Origin: Serratia marcescens subsp. marcescens ATCC 13880
GTDB taxonomy: Bacteria > Pseudomonadota > Gammaproteobacteria > Enterobacterales > Enterobacteriaceae
Reading direction: 5' to 3'
Length of the DNA stretch: 64,000 bases
Assembly (NCBI RefSeq): GCF_017299535.1
Contig: NZ_CP071238.1
Coordinates: 3,906,001-3,970,000 of the forward strand
How positions within the stretch are numbered: the stretch's first letter is position 1; every line of letters begins with the position of its first letter. The position numbers were made by a program, and so were the translations under genes. Below are positions 19,477 to 28,144 of the stretch, one piece after another. The notes beneath the pieces are model-generated. The model did not search any database. It was given only the letters and a program-made list of their open reading frames with translations, and had not been told where the DNA came from.

Positions 19477-19511
19477 TGTTGTCTGATATAGGTTGTTTTA
19501 GTCTCGCGGTA

Positions 19512-21323
19512 CTATAGGGTCCAGATTTCAGGATTCTTTAGCGCCTCAATGTGAGCTTTGTTGCTAGCATAAAATGCGTGGTACTTGTTCACCATTTCTT
19601 CGTTAGACTTGATGAAAATTGATGGCTCTCTATTCAAGACTTTGCTATATGTGTCAAAAATGGCCCCGTATTCAGACGACGAACTATCAGAAAGAATTGA
19701 GATAACAGTTTCAACTTTATTTGATGGGTTGAAATCACCAAAAAACATTCCTTCGAAATGTGGTATTTGTATAAACACCATTGGCTTTTTACTTTTAACA
19801 CACTCGTTCATTATGGCCACGTTTGTACCCCATGCCCCATTACCTGAAACGTTGCCTTTTTTTATACATTTTGGTATATCAGAATCGTGTACTACTATAT
19901 AGTTAACATCGAAATGATTTAATATTCTAGCAAAGGTCTTTATATTGCCCTTACCTAAACAATCAATTATATGATAATTAACCCCAACCACCTCACATAT
20001 TTTGCTTATAACAATTTTTTCAGTAGGGCCTTCAACTAATATTATATTATCGTAAAAGAAAAACTCATTGACCATTGGATTGCACAATCTGATCATTTTC
20101 ATATTATCGTTTTCCTCATCAGAAAACGACAATTCATCCGTAGATATTGTTTTGTTTAAAGACTTATCTTTTTCTATTCTAATTATAGTGGTGTGCTTTT
20201 TAGATAGATCTATAAACACAGGGGAGTGTGTAGTAGCCATCACCTGCCAATTTTCATTTTGCGATGCGAAATTATAGAGCGACTCTCTAGCATCTCTAAT
20301 TACTGGGGGGTGAAGGAATGACTCTGGCTCATCAATTAAGAGTATGTATTGTTTTTTCTCAATGGTAACTGCTTTACCTTTGGCTTTTTTTATTTTATCT
20401 CGTATATGAGACTCGTGAGTCAATATTTGCAAAGCAGACCATAAAACAGAGCGACGAACGCCGTGACCTTGGTTCTCCAGAAGAGAGCTGCTTACCCCAT
20501 CCATTTTTACAGTAAGGTTAGAATCTGAAACCATAACCTCTGCATCTACGGGGTCTTTGGACAGTATGTTTAACTCCAGTTCGAGCCCAGGAAAAACCGA
20601 TGATGACGATTCAGAGACTTGTTTTAGAAGGCCATCTATTTTTGATTTAGAATCCTTCATGAGAGTATCGGTCAAATCTTGTATTTTTTGTATTATTTCT
20701 GCTTTGCTTTCCCCTGTTTTTAATAATTCATCTTTCGCATCTTCCTTTAAGAAACTTATGATTATTTTTTTTGTTTCATCCATGGATTTATCTGGACTTA
20801 TTCTTATTGGCTGAGGAACTCGACTTTGTAGCAAAGTATCTAAGCCACCGGAGCCACCATCAGAAAACACACGTTTCCCCGAATCTTCATCAAGCCCATA
20901 AGATTGTTTTTGTGCTGATTTTTCAGGGTCGAACCAAATCCATTTAACGCAATAATAAAGTTTAATTTCCAGAGGTATTTGTTTTACCTCCCAATCCCCT
21001 CCATACTTCCTAGCCATATTCCTTCTATCCAGAGCATCATCGTTATAAAACCACTTTTCGCCCCCTAGTGTACGAATATCAGCCTCAGTAATATCCGTGA
21101 AAATTCCGCACATTTCAATTGGTATTGATGTGTCTGAATTATAAAAATCATGGGCCGTCAGACCTTTTGAAGAGCCTAATGATGCAAATTTTTCATATGC
21201 ATCCAATATTGTTGATTTCCCGGAATTATTTGGGCCTATTAAAACAACTATGTCATCGATATATACTTCTATTTCATCTTTTATAGATTTGTAATTCTTA
21301 ACGTTAAACTGCTGTAGTCTCAT
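19512..21323 (-). CDS. OLD-family ATP-dependent nuclease (AAA ATPase + TOPRIM)
   Basis: Probably a DNA-cutting defence effector or its core. The 603-residue product has Walker A GPNNSGKST at residues 30-38, an ABC-like QGHGVRRSVLWSAL near 285, Walker B YILLIDEPESFLHP at 326-339 and the switch histidine in TTHSPVF at 364-370. A C-terminal TOPRIM domain follows, with catalytic Glu in ILVEGPTE (428-435) and Asp pair in VVHDSD (477-482). Known relatives are phage P2 Old, GajA of Gabija and the AriA type of PARIS; exact class is unresolved. The gene is AT-rich and lies in the int-to-late-gene interval of a P4-like satellite, where defence cargo accumulates. A second gene lies 78 bases or so upstream. 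Confidence 0.88.
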   Translation of the reverse strand: MRLQQFNVKNYKSIKDEIEVYIDDIVVLIGPNNSGKSTILDAYEKFASLGSSKGLTAHDFYNSDTSIPIEMCGIFTDITEADIRTLGGEKWFYNDDALDRRNMARKYGGDWEVKQIPLEIKLYYCVKWIWFDPEKSAQKQSYGLDEDSGKRVFSDGGSGGLDTLLQSRVPQPIRISPDKSMDETKKIIISFLKEDAKDELLKTGESKAEIIQKIQDLTDTLMKDSKSKIDGLLKQVSESSSSVFPGLELELNILSKDPVDAEVMVSDSNLTVKMDGVSSSLLENQGHGVRRSVLWSALQILTHESHIRDKIKKAKGKAVTIEKKQYILLIDEPESFLHPPVIRDARESLYNFASQNENWQVMATTHSPVFIDLSKKHTTIIRIEKDKSLNKTISTDELSFSDEENDNMKMIRLCNPMVNEFFFYDNIILVEGPTEKIVISKICEVVGVNYHIIDCLGKGNIKTFARILNHFDVNYIVVHDSDIPKCIKKGNVSGNGAWGTNVAIMNECVKSKKPMVFIQIPHFEGMFFGDFNPSNKVETVISILSDSSSSEYGAIFDTYSKVLNREPSIFIKSNEEMVNKYHAFYASNKAHIEALKNPEIWTL

Positions 21324-21400
21324 GGTTTATTATCCTTTTTTCCTATAAAATATAAAGCTACTAATACGACCTAACGCGGCCGAAACTAAAGGATGTTAGC

Positions 21401-21985
21401 CTACTTCTTATCGCCAAAAATACGCCGTGATACACGCTGCATAAATGTTTCTTCCTTCAATTCTTCTAGAAAGGCTTGCTGCTGCTCTTTATTTCCGGAG
21501 GCTTCCAGTTCTACCGCCTTCTGCTCAATCTCAATCAACGCTTCTTTGCTAGCGCTGAATAAATTGTTCAGTTGTATCAATGATTTACCCATCATTTCAT
21601 CGCAGCGGCGCTGGCGCTCTTTTTTATTGGGAGCAGCTCGAATGTACACATTCTGTGCCTGGATCTCAGCAACAGCAACCTCCTCGGCATCATCAGTAAG
21701 TGAGAATCCTTTGAAGCCGCGCTCCCAATGGACAGCCAGAGGATATTGATCAACGAACATTACAGGCTTCCCACCCTTACTGATCAGCTCCTTGCGCTTA
21801 CGCTCTATCATTGCAGATGACGGGCTGAAGCTAAGACTCGGGTAATAAGGTGTAATGCCTGCATCAATAGCCAGACGTGCGCCGACTTCGCGCACCTCAC
21901 CCACAAAGCTACCCACAACAATGATCACTGGCTCGTCAATGGCCTTCATGGCCTCAACCATAGCGGCATATTTCAGAGTCTGCAT
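21401..21985 (-). CDS. Uncharacterised protein, partner candidate of the OLD nuclease
   Basis: Not recognised. The 194-residue product has an N-terminal half that looks like a Rossmann-type fold (VIIVVGSFVGEVREVGARLA, then ITPYYPSLSFSP), reminiscent of nucleoside deoxyribosyltransferase or SLOG-like proteins. Its C-terminal half is charged and helical (LIEIEQKAVELEASGNKEQQ). That fold suggestion is inference only. I chose the ATG at 21985; a TTG at 22003 in frame is possible. It is on the same strand as the OLD gene, 77 bases upstream, and is plausibly part of the same module. Confidence 0.6.
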   Translation of the reverse strand: MQTLKYAAMVEAMKAIDEPVIIVVGSFVGEVREVGARLAIDAGITPYYPSLSFSPSSAMIERKRKELISKGGKPVMFVDQYPLAVHWERGFKGFSLTDDAEEVAVAEIQAQNVYIRAAPNKKERQRRCDEMMGKSLIQLNNLFSASKEALIEIEQKAVELEASGNKEQQQAFLEELKEETFMQRVSRRIFGDKK

Positions 21986-22360
21986 TATTAGAGTTTCTCC
22001 CAATATGAATTCTTGTGGTCAGTTTATCGTCATAATAGCAGTTCATGGCTTAGGAGATGGATGCTGACCAAGATGATATTCCGAATTGTTGATCACAGTT
22101 CCAACACATCGCAAAAGAACTTCTTTAGAGAGAAGCTGATGTTGCTAACATAGCGCTATCGTAATCTACGGGGTAGTCCACCCCATAATGTTCATGAGCA
22201 TCTCTGCTATCTCCCATTCACAGATCCGAAAAAACTCACTTAGAGGTCTGTCACGGCACGATGATGTCATTACTCACCCTAGCTTAAATAATCGTACTTA
22301 AACTCTTCAGAGACACGCTGACGCATTAAACGAAAAGTCGCTCAAACCTCTGTGCGCGCA

Positions 22361-22385
22361 ATACTTCCCCCGCCTCGCCTGCGCG
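22361..22385 (-). other. cos-like packaging site of the P2/P4 type
   Basis: On the minus strand GGCGAGGCGGGGGAAGT (22363-22379) matches 15 of 17 bases of the P2/P4 cohesive-end sequence GGCGAGGCGGGGAAAGC (established sequence, from memory). The adjacent bases gcgcgca also resemble the P4 cos region. This suggests packaging by a P2-like helper terminase. Confidence 0.7.
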
Positions 22386-22463
22386 CTTCATGTGTCGCTT
22401 TTCATGCAGTTGCATAAACGGCCGCAGGCCGCGCCAGTACTGGTGCGGCAGGGGAAGAGAAGT

Positions 22464-22506
22464 GCATTTTCTTGCATGCAAAATCATGCACCCTATGCAT
22501 GCACGC
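22464..22506. repeat. TGCATG-type short repeats beside cos
   Basis: Within about 45 bases there are two TGCATGCA-type palindromes (ttgcatgcaa and atgcatgcac) and two further tgca units (gtgcat, catgca). Such clustered repeats next to cos could be terminase or IHF-assisted binding sites. No specific protein is assigned. Confidence 0.4.
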
Positions 22507-22603
22507 GCAATTTTAGGCTGGCTAGCCAGGAAAAAGGCTGTTTTGGGTGAGGCGAAAGAGGAATGCCCCGCGATGCTGTCGAGAGCGGCGGGGCGGAGTG
22601 TGA

Positions 22604-22858
22604 TTAGTGCAGGGTAGGATTGCTGTTGTAACGGCGATAGCGGTTCAACGTCCGTTTCTCCGGCAGTGGCAGGGCGTTCTCATCGACCGGTTGCGCCTGT
22701 ATCGGCTGGCACAGGATTTTATCGACGCTTTCCACCGTCTTGAATGTGCAAGAACAGGTCAGGCTCTGACATTGGTAATACGCCTCTTTCGTCCGCTCCG
22801 TGATATAGCGACTGGTGCGGGTATAGGATGCATGAGTGCACAGCGGGCAGCGCATCAT
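22604..22858 (-). CDS. delta: Ogr/Delta-family late transcription activator
   Basis: These zinc-binding activators turn on late promoters of P2-like helpers and P4. The 84-residue product has four cysteines in the Ogr pattern: CPLC near the N-terminus and CQSLTCSC in the middle, with ITERTKEAYYQC around them. It has one Ogr domain, while P4 delta has two in tandem. Its start overlaps the sid stop (ATG and TGA share bases), so the two are translationally coupled. Confidence 0.88.
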   Translation of the reverse strand: MMRCPLCTHASYTRTSRYITERTKEAYYQCQSLTCSCTFKTVESVDKILCQPIQAQPVDENALPLPEKRTLNRYRRYNSNPTLH

Positions 22859-23580
22859 GATTTGGCCCCTTTCTGCTGCATGCATTGACGTTTTTCCGCT
22901 AATTCTGTTACCCCTTGCATCTGGCGCATCGGGCATCTTTGTCGCTCCCGCAATACGCCGGTTTCTTGCGGTATCGTCAGGCCAATCTCATTAAGCACCG
23001 GGTGGTCGATATTTTGTGTAGCCATGGTAGCGCGAATGCGGCCTTGTAGCGTGCCCAGTACCTGTAGCTCAATCATTTTCATCGGATTGTCCGCATAGAC
23101 GCCGTAAGCCCGTGAAGCCAGTGCGCACGCCTTGATAACGTCAGGGCTGATAAGCGCCTTGCTCAGCGCATCCACCGCCTGATGCATCGCATGAGCCGCA
23201 AAGGTCGTGATGGCGTCTTTGTGTGCGGCCACCACCTGCGGGGCCGTGCCGCCGCAGTTGAGGTGAAGCTGCATTTTGTCCAGTTCCATCTCCTCAATCA
23301 GGCCGTCGAACTCCTTCGCCAGCTCCCGCTTGGAAATCCGGCTGTGGTGCTGCGCTTGCCGTTCCGGCGTCATTTCCCCGCGCAGTTTGCGAAACAGGGT
23401 GCGCCACTGGCTTTCTGCCTCCTGGCTCTGCACTTCGGTGTCTTTCTTCTGTTGGTGGCAGCGGGCAATGCCTGTCACGACGTCGGTCAACGCCTGGTAG
23501 TTTTTGTCGTGGGCGGCACGAGCGTCACGCAGTGCTTGCAGTTTATCGGTGATGTATTTCGGTAAGGCGGTGGTGCTCAT
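22855..23580 (-). CDS. sid: Capsid size-determination protein Sid-like
   Basis: P4 Sid forms an outer scaffold that forces the helper capsid into a smaller shell. The 241-residue product aligns by eye along P4 Sid: an N-terminal LPKYITDKLQALRDARAAH (P4 has IPEYLQPALAQLEKARAAH), then the SQWRTLFR and SKRELAKEFDGL blocks. It is mostly helical and charged, as Sid is. I chose the ATG at 23580, preceded by GGAG, over an in-frame ATG at 23643. A psu homologue was not found downstream of delta. Confidence 0.82.
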   Translation of the reverse strand: MSTTALPKYITDKLQALRDARAAHDKNYQALTDVVTGIARCHQQKKDTEVQSQEAESQWRTLFRKLRGEMTPERQAQHHSRISKRELAKEFDGLIEEMELDKMQLHLNCGGTAPQVVAAHKDAITTFAAHAMHQAVDALSKALISPDVIKACALASRAYGVYADNPMKMIELQVLGTLQGRIRATMATQNIDHPVLNEIGLTIPQETGVLRERQRCPMRQMQGVTELAEKRQCMQQKGAKS

Positions 23581-23657
23581 GGTCGTGTCTCCGATGTCAG
23601 TCAATGTGAAGCTATTCTGCTGACCGCCGTACAACATCGCCATTCATCCCGGTTGGA

Positions 23658-23675
23658 CTGTCCCCAAGACAACAG
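23658..23675 (-). promoter_or_regulatory. Candidate Ogr/Delta operator upstream of sid
   Basis: A dyad CTGT-N10-ACAG lies 78-95 bases before the sid start. Ogr-type activators bind TGT/ACA dyads upstream of late promoters, so this is a plausible activator site. The spacing differs from the remembered consensus. Confidence 0.35.
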
Positions 23676-23735
23676 CCCTTAGCGCTGATGAGAAAACCAT
23701 CAAGCCATTTTTAGTTTTACCTAAAACTATTCACT

Positions 23736-23830
23736 ACTGTTCACCTAAATAAAAAATATAGATAAATCAGTAAATAAGATGGTGAACAGTTTTTTATAAA
23801 CTCTTCACCCAGTGTTCACCACTGTTCACC
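23736..23830. repeat. Iteron cluster, probable satellite replication origin
   Basis: Four copies of GGTGAACAGT or its complement lie at 23736-23745, 23781-23790, 23811-23820 (one mismatch) and 23821-23830, within an AT-rich stretch. P4 alpha protein binds GGTGAACAG-type iterons at ori and crr, and an intact alpha gene lies 2 kb away. A direct repeat aggccaatat lies nearby at about 23945-23964. Confidence 0.75.
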
Positions 23831-24112
23831 CGGCCCAAAACGACCTTTTCCCTGGCTAGCGCTGTTTGGCGGTTTTTCCCTATTAATCAACCGTCCATCC
23901 ATCGCTCAGGCTTTTCGGCTGGTTTGCCAACAACGGTCAATAAAGGCCAATATAGGCCAATATGTCCACTTGATTGAAAAACAAGCATAAAATCTGTTCC
24001 ACCACACAACAACGCCTTGTTGCTACCCCGGTAAATATTCACATAATAGGGCGCTACCGAAGTTCACACAGTCCCGGCCAGCGTTGGCCGGACACAAAGA
24101 GGTAGCGTTTTT

Positions 24113-24376
24113 ATGATGGCTGTTTCCACCCCCACCCCATCAACCCCGTCGCCGGTTATTCCTGGCAGTTACATCCCGCGCGAGCGCTTTATCCGCCTGC
24201 CGGAAGTGCTCTACACCACCGGCCTGTCCCGCTCCACCGTGTACGAGATGATGAGCCGCCGGCAGTTCCCGGCTCAGGTCTCCCTCGGCGGTAAAAACGT
24301 CGCCTGGCTGGCCTCCGAGGTCGAGCAGTGGATGGATGAACGTATCGCCAACCGTCACCAGGAGGCTGCCGCATGA
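24113..24376 (+). CDS. AlpA/Vis-family transcriptional regulator
   Basis: A small MerR-like helix-turn-helix protein (87 residues) with FIRLPEVLYTTGLSRSTVYEMM as the helix-turn-helix and LGGKNVAWLASEVEQWMDE as the conserved tail. In P4 the homologue Vis controls late and integrase promoters and aids excision. It diverges from sid and overlaps the next gene by four bases (ATGA). Confidence 0.92.
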   Translation: MMAVSTPTPSTPSPVIPGSYIPRERFIRLPEVLYTTGLSRSTVYEMMSRRQFPAQVSLGGKNVAWLASEVEQWMDERIANRHQEAAA

Positions 24377-24618
24377 TGCAATTAACCTTGGGTCGCCAGC
24401 ATTTCACCCTCGATGAGCGCGACGCGCTGTTTGTGGCGGAAGCTATTCTGTTGCAGCGTAAAGAGCCTGGCGTCGTCTTGCCGGAGCACCGCAGCGAAAA
24501 GCACGGCGTTATTCGTCTGACGAGTCGCCAGGCTGAGCCGCGCCTGTTCCATGCCGGGCCGGTGCCGCTGACCTGCGAGGCGGCCGATACTCGCAACGAC
24601 CAACTGACCGACTGTTGA
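24373..24618 (+). CDS. P4-type hypothetical protein
   Basis: An 81-residue product with no recognised domain (start [20 protein letters not shown]). Its ATGA overlap with the AlpA-type gene and its place in the early operon support expression. Similar small genes are common between alpA and alpha in P4-like satellites. Confidence 0.65.
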   Translation: MMQLTLGRQHFTLDERDALFVAEAILLQRKEPGVVLPEHRSEKHGVIRLTSRQAEPRLFHAGPVPLTCEAADTRNDQLTDC

Positions 24619-24623
24619 TCACT

Positions 24624-25169
24624 ATGCGATCGATTGAACGTCCGGGGGCGTCTTACGGCTTGCCCCCACGTCCGGCCCTGCGCTATAGTCCTCCCGCTGT
24701 CGCAAAATCGGCAGCCGGGCGTGGAAACCCGTGTAACTTACTGGCGACACAACACGCGCCATGCGTGTTTTTTTTCGTCGCAGCCTTTGTGCGCTCATTT
24801 TTTGCGCGGTGGATGTTATGCTACCGCAGCAGTCAATCAATGGTGGCTCAGGCGGGGCTGACTTCGGTCAGGCCGGTTTCCAGTAAGGCCGGTATTTCCA
24901 CCCCCGTCTGGGCTACCACCCATAAGCGTGGAAACTTCGGTGGTAGCAATAACCAATACTTGCTGGAGGCTGCCACCATGGCTACGACCCTCACCCCGAC
25001 TCACCCTACATTCTGCTTTTTGTTTGCGGCCGTACGCCGGTCTGCGCTGACCGCTTCACCGCGTATCGTGCGCACCGTGGCGGATAGCGAACGCAACGCC
25101 CGCCGTAGGCTTTCCCGTGATTACGTGTTGTCCTTTGCCGGTCGTCTGCCGGTTAAGGCGGCAGCATGA
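24624..25169 (+). CDS. Icd/Ash-like satellite protein
   Basis: The 181-residue product is rich in Arg, Ser and Ala. Its middle ([20 protein letters not shown]) and end ([20 protein letters not shown]) resemble proteins annotated as host cell-division inhibitor Icd-like or Ash-like in P4-type elements, from memory. The start is uncertain: ATG at 24624 or a later one. Its stop overlaps the next ATG by four bases. Confidence 0.55.
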   Translation: MRSIERPGASYGLPPRPALRYSPPAVAKSAAGRGNPCNLLATQHAPCVFFFVAAFVRSFFARWMLCYRSSQSMVAQAGLTSVRPVSSKAGISTPVWATTHKRGNFGGSNNQYLLEAATMATTLTPTHPTFCFLFAAVRRSALTASPRIVRTVADSERNARRRLSRDYVLSFAGRLPVKAAA

Positions 25170-25429
25170 ACACCCTGGCCGACCGCTACTACCGCGATAC
25201 CCATTACCCTATTCCGCACGCCGATTTTCTGCGTCTCCAGCATGCGCACGCCACCGGCGTGCTGTTCCTCGACCTGCTGGACACCCTCGACCTCGGCGGA
25301 CAGCGCCCCGATGCCGTGCAACAGGCATCGTTTGCCTCGGTCATTGCCTTGCTGACCGACCAGCTCGGCCACGTCGTCAACACCTGTGAAACCCTAATCC
25401 TTGCCCGCATGGAGGCCACCGCCGCATGA
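25166..25429 (+). CDS. P4-type early operon protein, unknown function
   Basis: An 87-residue product (start [20 protein letters not shown]), predicted helical, with no recognised motif. ATGA overlaps with both neighbours show it is part of a tightly coupled early operon leading to alpha. Confidence 0.65.
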   Translation: MNTLADRYYRDTHYPIPHADFLRLQHAHATGVLFLDLLDTLDLGGQRPDAVQQASFASVIALLTDQLGHVVNTCETLILARMEATAA

Positions 25430-25761
25430 ACACTGCATCCTGTTTACCGATTGAAGTCCGTACCGCCGTTTTCCGCCGCGCCGTGGCGCAGGCCTATCTG
25501 GACACCTGCGCCTTTTACCGGGTGAGCCTCGGGTACACGCTGGACGAGCTGCAGATGACGATTGCCCTGCGCCTGGAGGGACATTTTGTGCGGCAGCACG
25601 GCGCAGAGGATGGCATGGACATGGCGTGTACCATGCTGAGTGACATGGTGCAGCCGGACATTCTGGTGGCCGCACCGCGCCTGACCGCGCAGGGGCAAAA
25701 GATGATGGACGAGCTGTGCTGCGAGCGCCTGTCGGCATCGCAGAACGCCACCGTACACTGA
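25426..25761 (+). CDS. P4-type early operon protein (DUF5375-like)
   Basis: The 111-residue product (PIEVRTAVFRRAVAQAYLDT, then LDELQMTIALRLEGHF) resembles the small protein encoded just before alpha in P4-like elements. Its function is not established. It overlaps the preceding gene and ends 10 bases before alpha. Confidence 0.6.
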   Translation: MNTASCLPIEVRTAVFRRAVAQAYLDTCAFYRVSLGYTLDELQMTIALRLEGHFVRQHGAEDGMDMACTMLSDMVQPDILVAAPRLTAQGQKMMDELCCERLSASQNATVH

Positions 25762-25771
25762 GGAGAGAAGG

Positions 25772-28105
25772 ATGAGCGCTCAGTTCGTTTCCCAGACCGT
25801 ACGCACCGCCACCGGCCAGTGGCCGGTGATACTCCCGGCCCTCGGCATTGCCTTGCAGCCAAACGGCAAGCCGCAGCCGTGCCCGACCTGTGGCGGTAAA
25901 GACCGCTTCCGTTTCGACAACCAGGACGGACGCGGCACCTGGTTCTGCAATCAGTGCGGGGCCGGTGACGGCCTCAACCTGGTGGAAAAGGCCCTGTCAC
26001 TGTCTGCCCGGGCTGCTGCCGAACAGGTGGCCGCCGTGATGGGAGAAAACGCCAACGCTTTGCCACCGGCCGCTGAGGCCGGTCATTCACCACAAGACAA
26101 AGCCGAGGCCCAGCGCAAGGCCGCGCGACAGGCACAGGCTCTGGTGGCTGCCGCGCAACCTCAGACCGGCAATGCCTACCTGAGCGCCAAGGGCTGGCCG
26201 GAGGCAGAAACCCTGACCTTGCAGGGCCAGCCGCTGCGCGTCGGCGGTATCACCTTCCAGCCCGGTGACCTCTTGCTGCCGCTGCATAATGCCGGGGGAG
26301 AGGTGGTCAACGTGCAGCTGATTAACGCCAACGGGGACAAGCGCATGCTGGCAGGCGGGCAGGTGAAAGCCGCCTGCCACACCCTCTGCGGCCCGGACAA
26401 CGCGGTTATCTGGCTCACCGAAGGCTACGCCACCGGCGTCACCGTGCATCGTCTGACCGGTGAGACGGTGTGCGTGACACTCAGCGCCAACAACCTGGCG
26501 GCGGTGGCGGAGCAGCTTCGCAGCCACTACCCGGATGCGCGGCTGCTGTTGGCGGCCGATAATGACCGCAGCGGCACCGGGCAGACCCGCGCCGCCGAGG
26601 CGGCCACACTCACCGGCGGTACCCCGGCACTGCCGCCCACGGAAGGCGACTGGAACGACGTTTATGGCCGGGAAGGAGCCGAGACCACGCGCGCCCAGCT
26701 CCGGGCGTTCAGCCAGCCGCCGCAGCCCAGCCCATTCGACACGCTGAGCGATGCTGACTTAAAAGCCATGAGCACCAGCGAGAAGGCCGAACTGCTGGCC
26801 GAGCACTACGGTAACACCCTGGCGGTGCCGCCGGTGGGGGAAGAGCTGTGCCGCTATACGCGTGGCGCCTGGCAGGTGCTGCCGCACCGGCAGCTGAGCC
26901 GGGAGATTGCCGCGCTGTTCCAGAAGGTGCGCGCGCCGTTCTCTGCCGCCGGTATCAACAGCATCCTGGACACCCTCAAGCTGATGGTGCCGCAGATGGG
27001 CGACCCGGCTCGCCGGTTGATAGGCTTTCGTAACGGGGTGTTTGATACCGTCAGCGGGCAGTTCGGTGCTCACCGTCAAGAACACTGGCTGCGCACCGTC
27101 AACAGCGTGGACTACACGCCGCCGCGCGTCGGGGAGAACCTGGCCGACCATGCACCGCATTTCTGGCAGTGGCTGACGCGGGCCGCCGGAGGCAATCACG
27201 ACAAGCAGGAACGTATCCTCGCGGCGCTCTTTATGGTGCTGGCCAACCGCTACGACTGGCAACTGTTCCTCGAAGTGACCGGCCCCGGCGGCAGCGGCAA
27301 GAGCGTAATGGCCGCCATCGCCCGGCTGCTGGCAGGTAGTGACAACACCACCTCCGCCACCATCGACAACCTGGAGTCGGCGCGCGAACGGGCCAGCGTG
27401 GTGGGTTACTCGCTGATACTCCTGCCTGACCAGGAGAAGTGGAGCGGTGACGGCGCGGGCATCAAGGCCATCACCGGTGGCGATGCGGTCGCCATCGACC
27501 CGAAATACCGCGACGCCTACGCCGCCCACATCCCGGCAGTGATTTTGGCGGTGAACAACAACCCGATGCAGTTCAGCGACCGCAGCGGCGGCATCTCGCG
27601 CCGCCGGGTGATACTGCCATTCCCGGAGGCTATCGCCCCCGAAGAACGCGATCCGCTGCTGCTGGCGAAGATCACCGAAGAGCTGGCCGTGATTGTACGT
27701 CACCTGATGCAGCGCTTCGCCAACCCGAATGACGCTCGTACATTGCTCCAGGCACAGCAGAGTTCGGCGGAAGCCCTGGAAATCAAACGGCATGCCGATC
27801 CGCTGGTCGATTTTTGTGGTTACCTGACGGTGCTCGGCACCCCGGAAGGGATGATGATCGGCAACGCCAACATCACCCCGCCGAATCCGCGCCGCTACCT
27901 CTACCACGCTTACCTGTCGTTTATGGCCGCACGGGGCTATCAGCATGTGATGAACCTGACGGCGTTCGGCCAGGCGGTGCCGCAGACACTGAAAGAGTAT
28001 GAGCATACGCTGCTGAAACGCCGCACCAAGCAGGGAATACAAACCAATGTGGTATTGAGTGAGGAGTGCGAGGCGGACTGGCTGCCTAAGTGCGGAGTGG
28101 TGTGA
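25772..28105 (+). CDS. alpha: P4 alpha-type replication protein (primase-helicase)
   Basis: The single protein that initiates P4 replication: primase, helicase and origin binding. The 777-residue product has an N-terminal zinc ribbon (Cys37, Cys40, Cys59, Cys62, with CPTCGGKDRFRF), the P4 primase motif EGYATG at 217-222, and helicase Walker A GPGGSGKS at 504-511. A C-terminal origin-binding region ends ECEADWLPKCGVV. A GGAG site precedes the start. It is full length and intact; a decayed copy of its last 45 codons or so lies at 40612-40730. Confidence 0.95.
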   Translation: MSAQFVSQTVRTATGQWPVILPALGIALQPNGKPQPCPTCGGKDRFRFDNQDGRGTWFCNQCGAGDGLNLVEKALSLSARAAAEQVAAVMGENANALPPAAEAGHSPQDKAEAQRKAARQAQALVAAAQPQTGNAYLSAKGWPEAETLTLQGQPLRVGGITFQPGDLLLPLHNAGGEVVNVQLINANGDKRMLAGGQVKAACHTLCGPDNAVIWLTEGYATGVTVHRLTGETVCVTLSANNLAAVAEQLRSHYPDARLLLAADNDRSGTGQTRAAEAATLTGGTPALPPTEGDWNDVYGREGAETTRAQLRAFSQPPQPSPFDTLSDADLKAMSTSEKAELLAEHYGNTLAVPPVGEELCRYTRGAWQVLPHRQLSREIAALFQKVRAPFSAAGINSILDTLKLMVPQMGDPARRLIGFRNGVFDTVSGQFGAHRQEHWLRTVNSVDYTPPRVGENLADHAPHFWQWLTRAAGGNHDKQERILAALFMVLANRYDWQLFLEVTGPGGSGKSVMAAIARLLAGSDNTTSATIDNLESARERASVVGYSLILLPDQEKWSGDGAGIKAITGGDAVAIDPKYRDAYAAHIPAVILAVNNNPMQFSDRSGGISRRRVILPFPEAIAPEERDPLLLAKITEELAVIVRHLMQRFANPNDARTLLQAQQSSAEALEIKRHADPLVDFCGYLTVLGTPEGMMIGNANITPPNPRRYLYHAYLSFMAARGYQHVMNLTAFGQAVPQTLKEYEHTLLKRRTKQGIQTNVVLSEECEADWLPKCGVV

Positions 28106-28144
28106 CGATGAGCGGGTAGATCGGCGGAGCCGATCAATAGGCCA

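Larger units (their letters stand above)
19028..19511. other. Gene-free region between int and the OLD nuclease gene
   Basis: About 480 bases without a credible gene. It holds a perfect 16-base palindrome (AGCTCAGATCTGAGCT, 19036-19051), a two-hairpin structure at 19219-19270 and the terminator of the leftward OLD gene near 19451. Confidence 0.6.
21986..22603. other. Gene-poor region containing the cos-like site
   Basis: About 600 bases without a convincing gene; short open frames lack ribosome binding sites. The right half holds a cos-like sequence (22363-22379) and a run of TGCATG-type repeats (about 22464-22506). In phage P4 the cos site likewise lies between the late genes and the integrase end. 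Confidence 0.55.

Noticed and set aside
19512..21323. Assignment of the OLD gene to Gabija (gajA)
   Set aside because: No UvrD-type helicase (gajB) is adjacent. The neighbouring gene is short and unrelated to it.
22390..22617. 75-codon plus-strand frame near cos
   Set aside because: No ribosome binding site, odd composition, and it overlaps the cos-side repeats.
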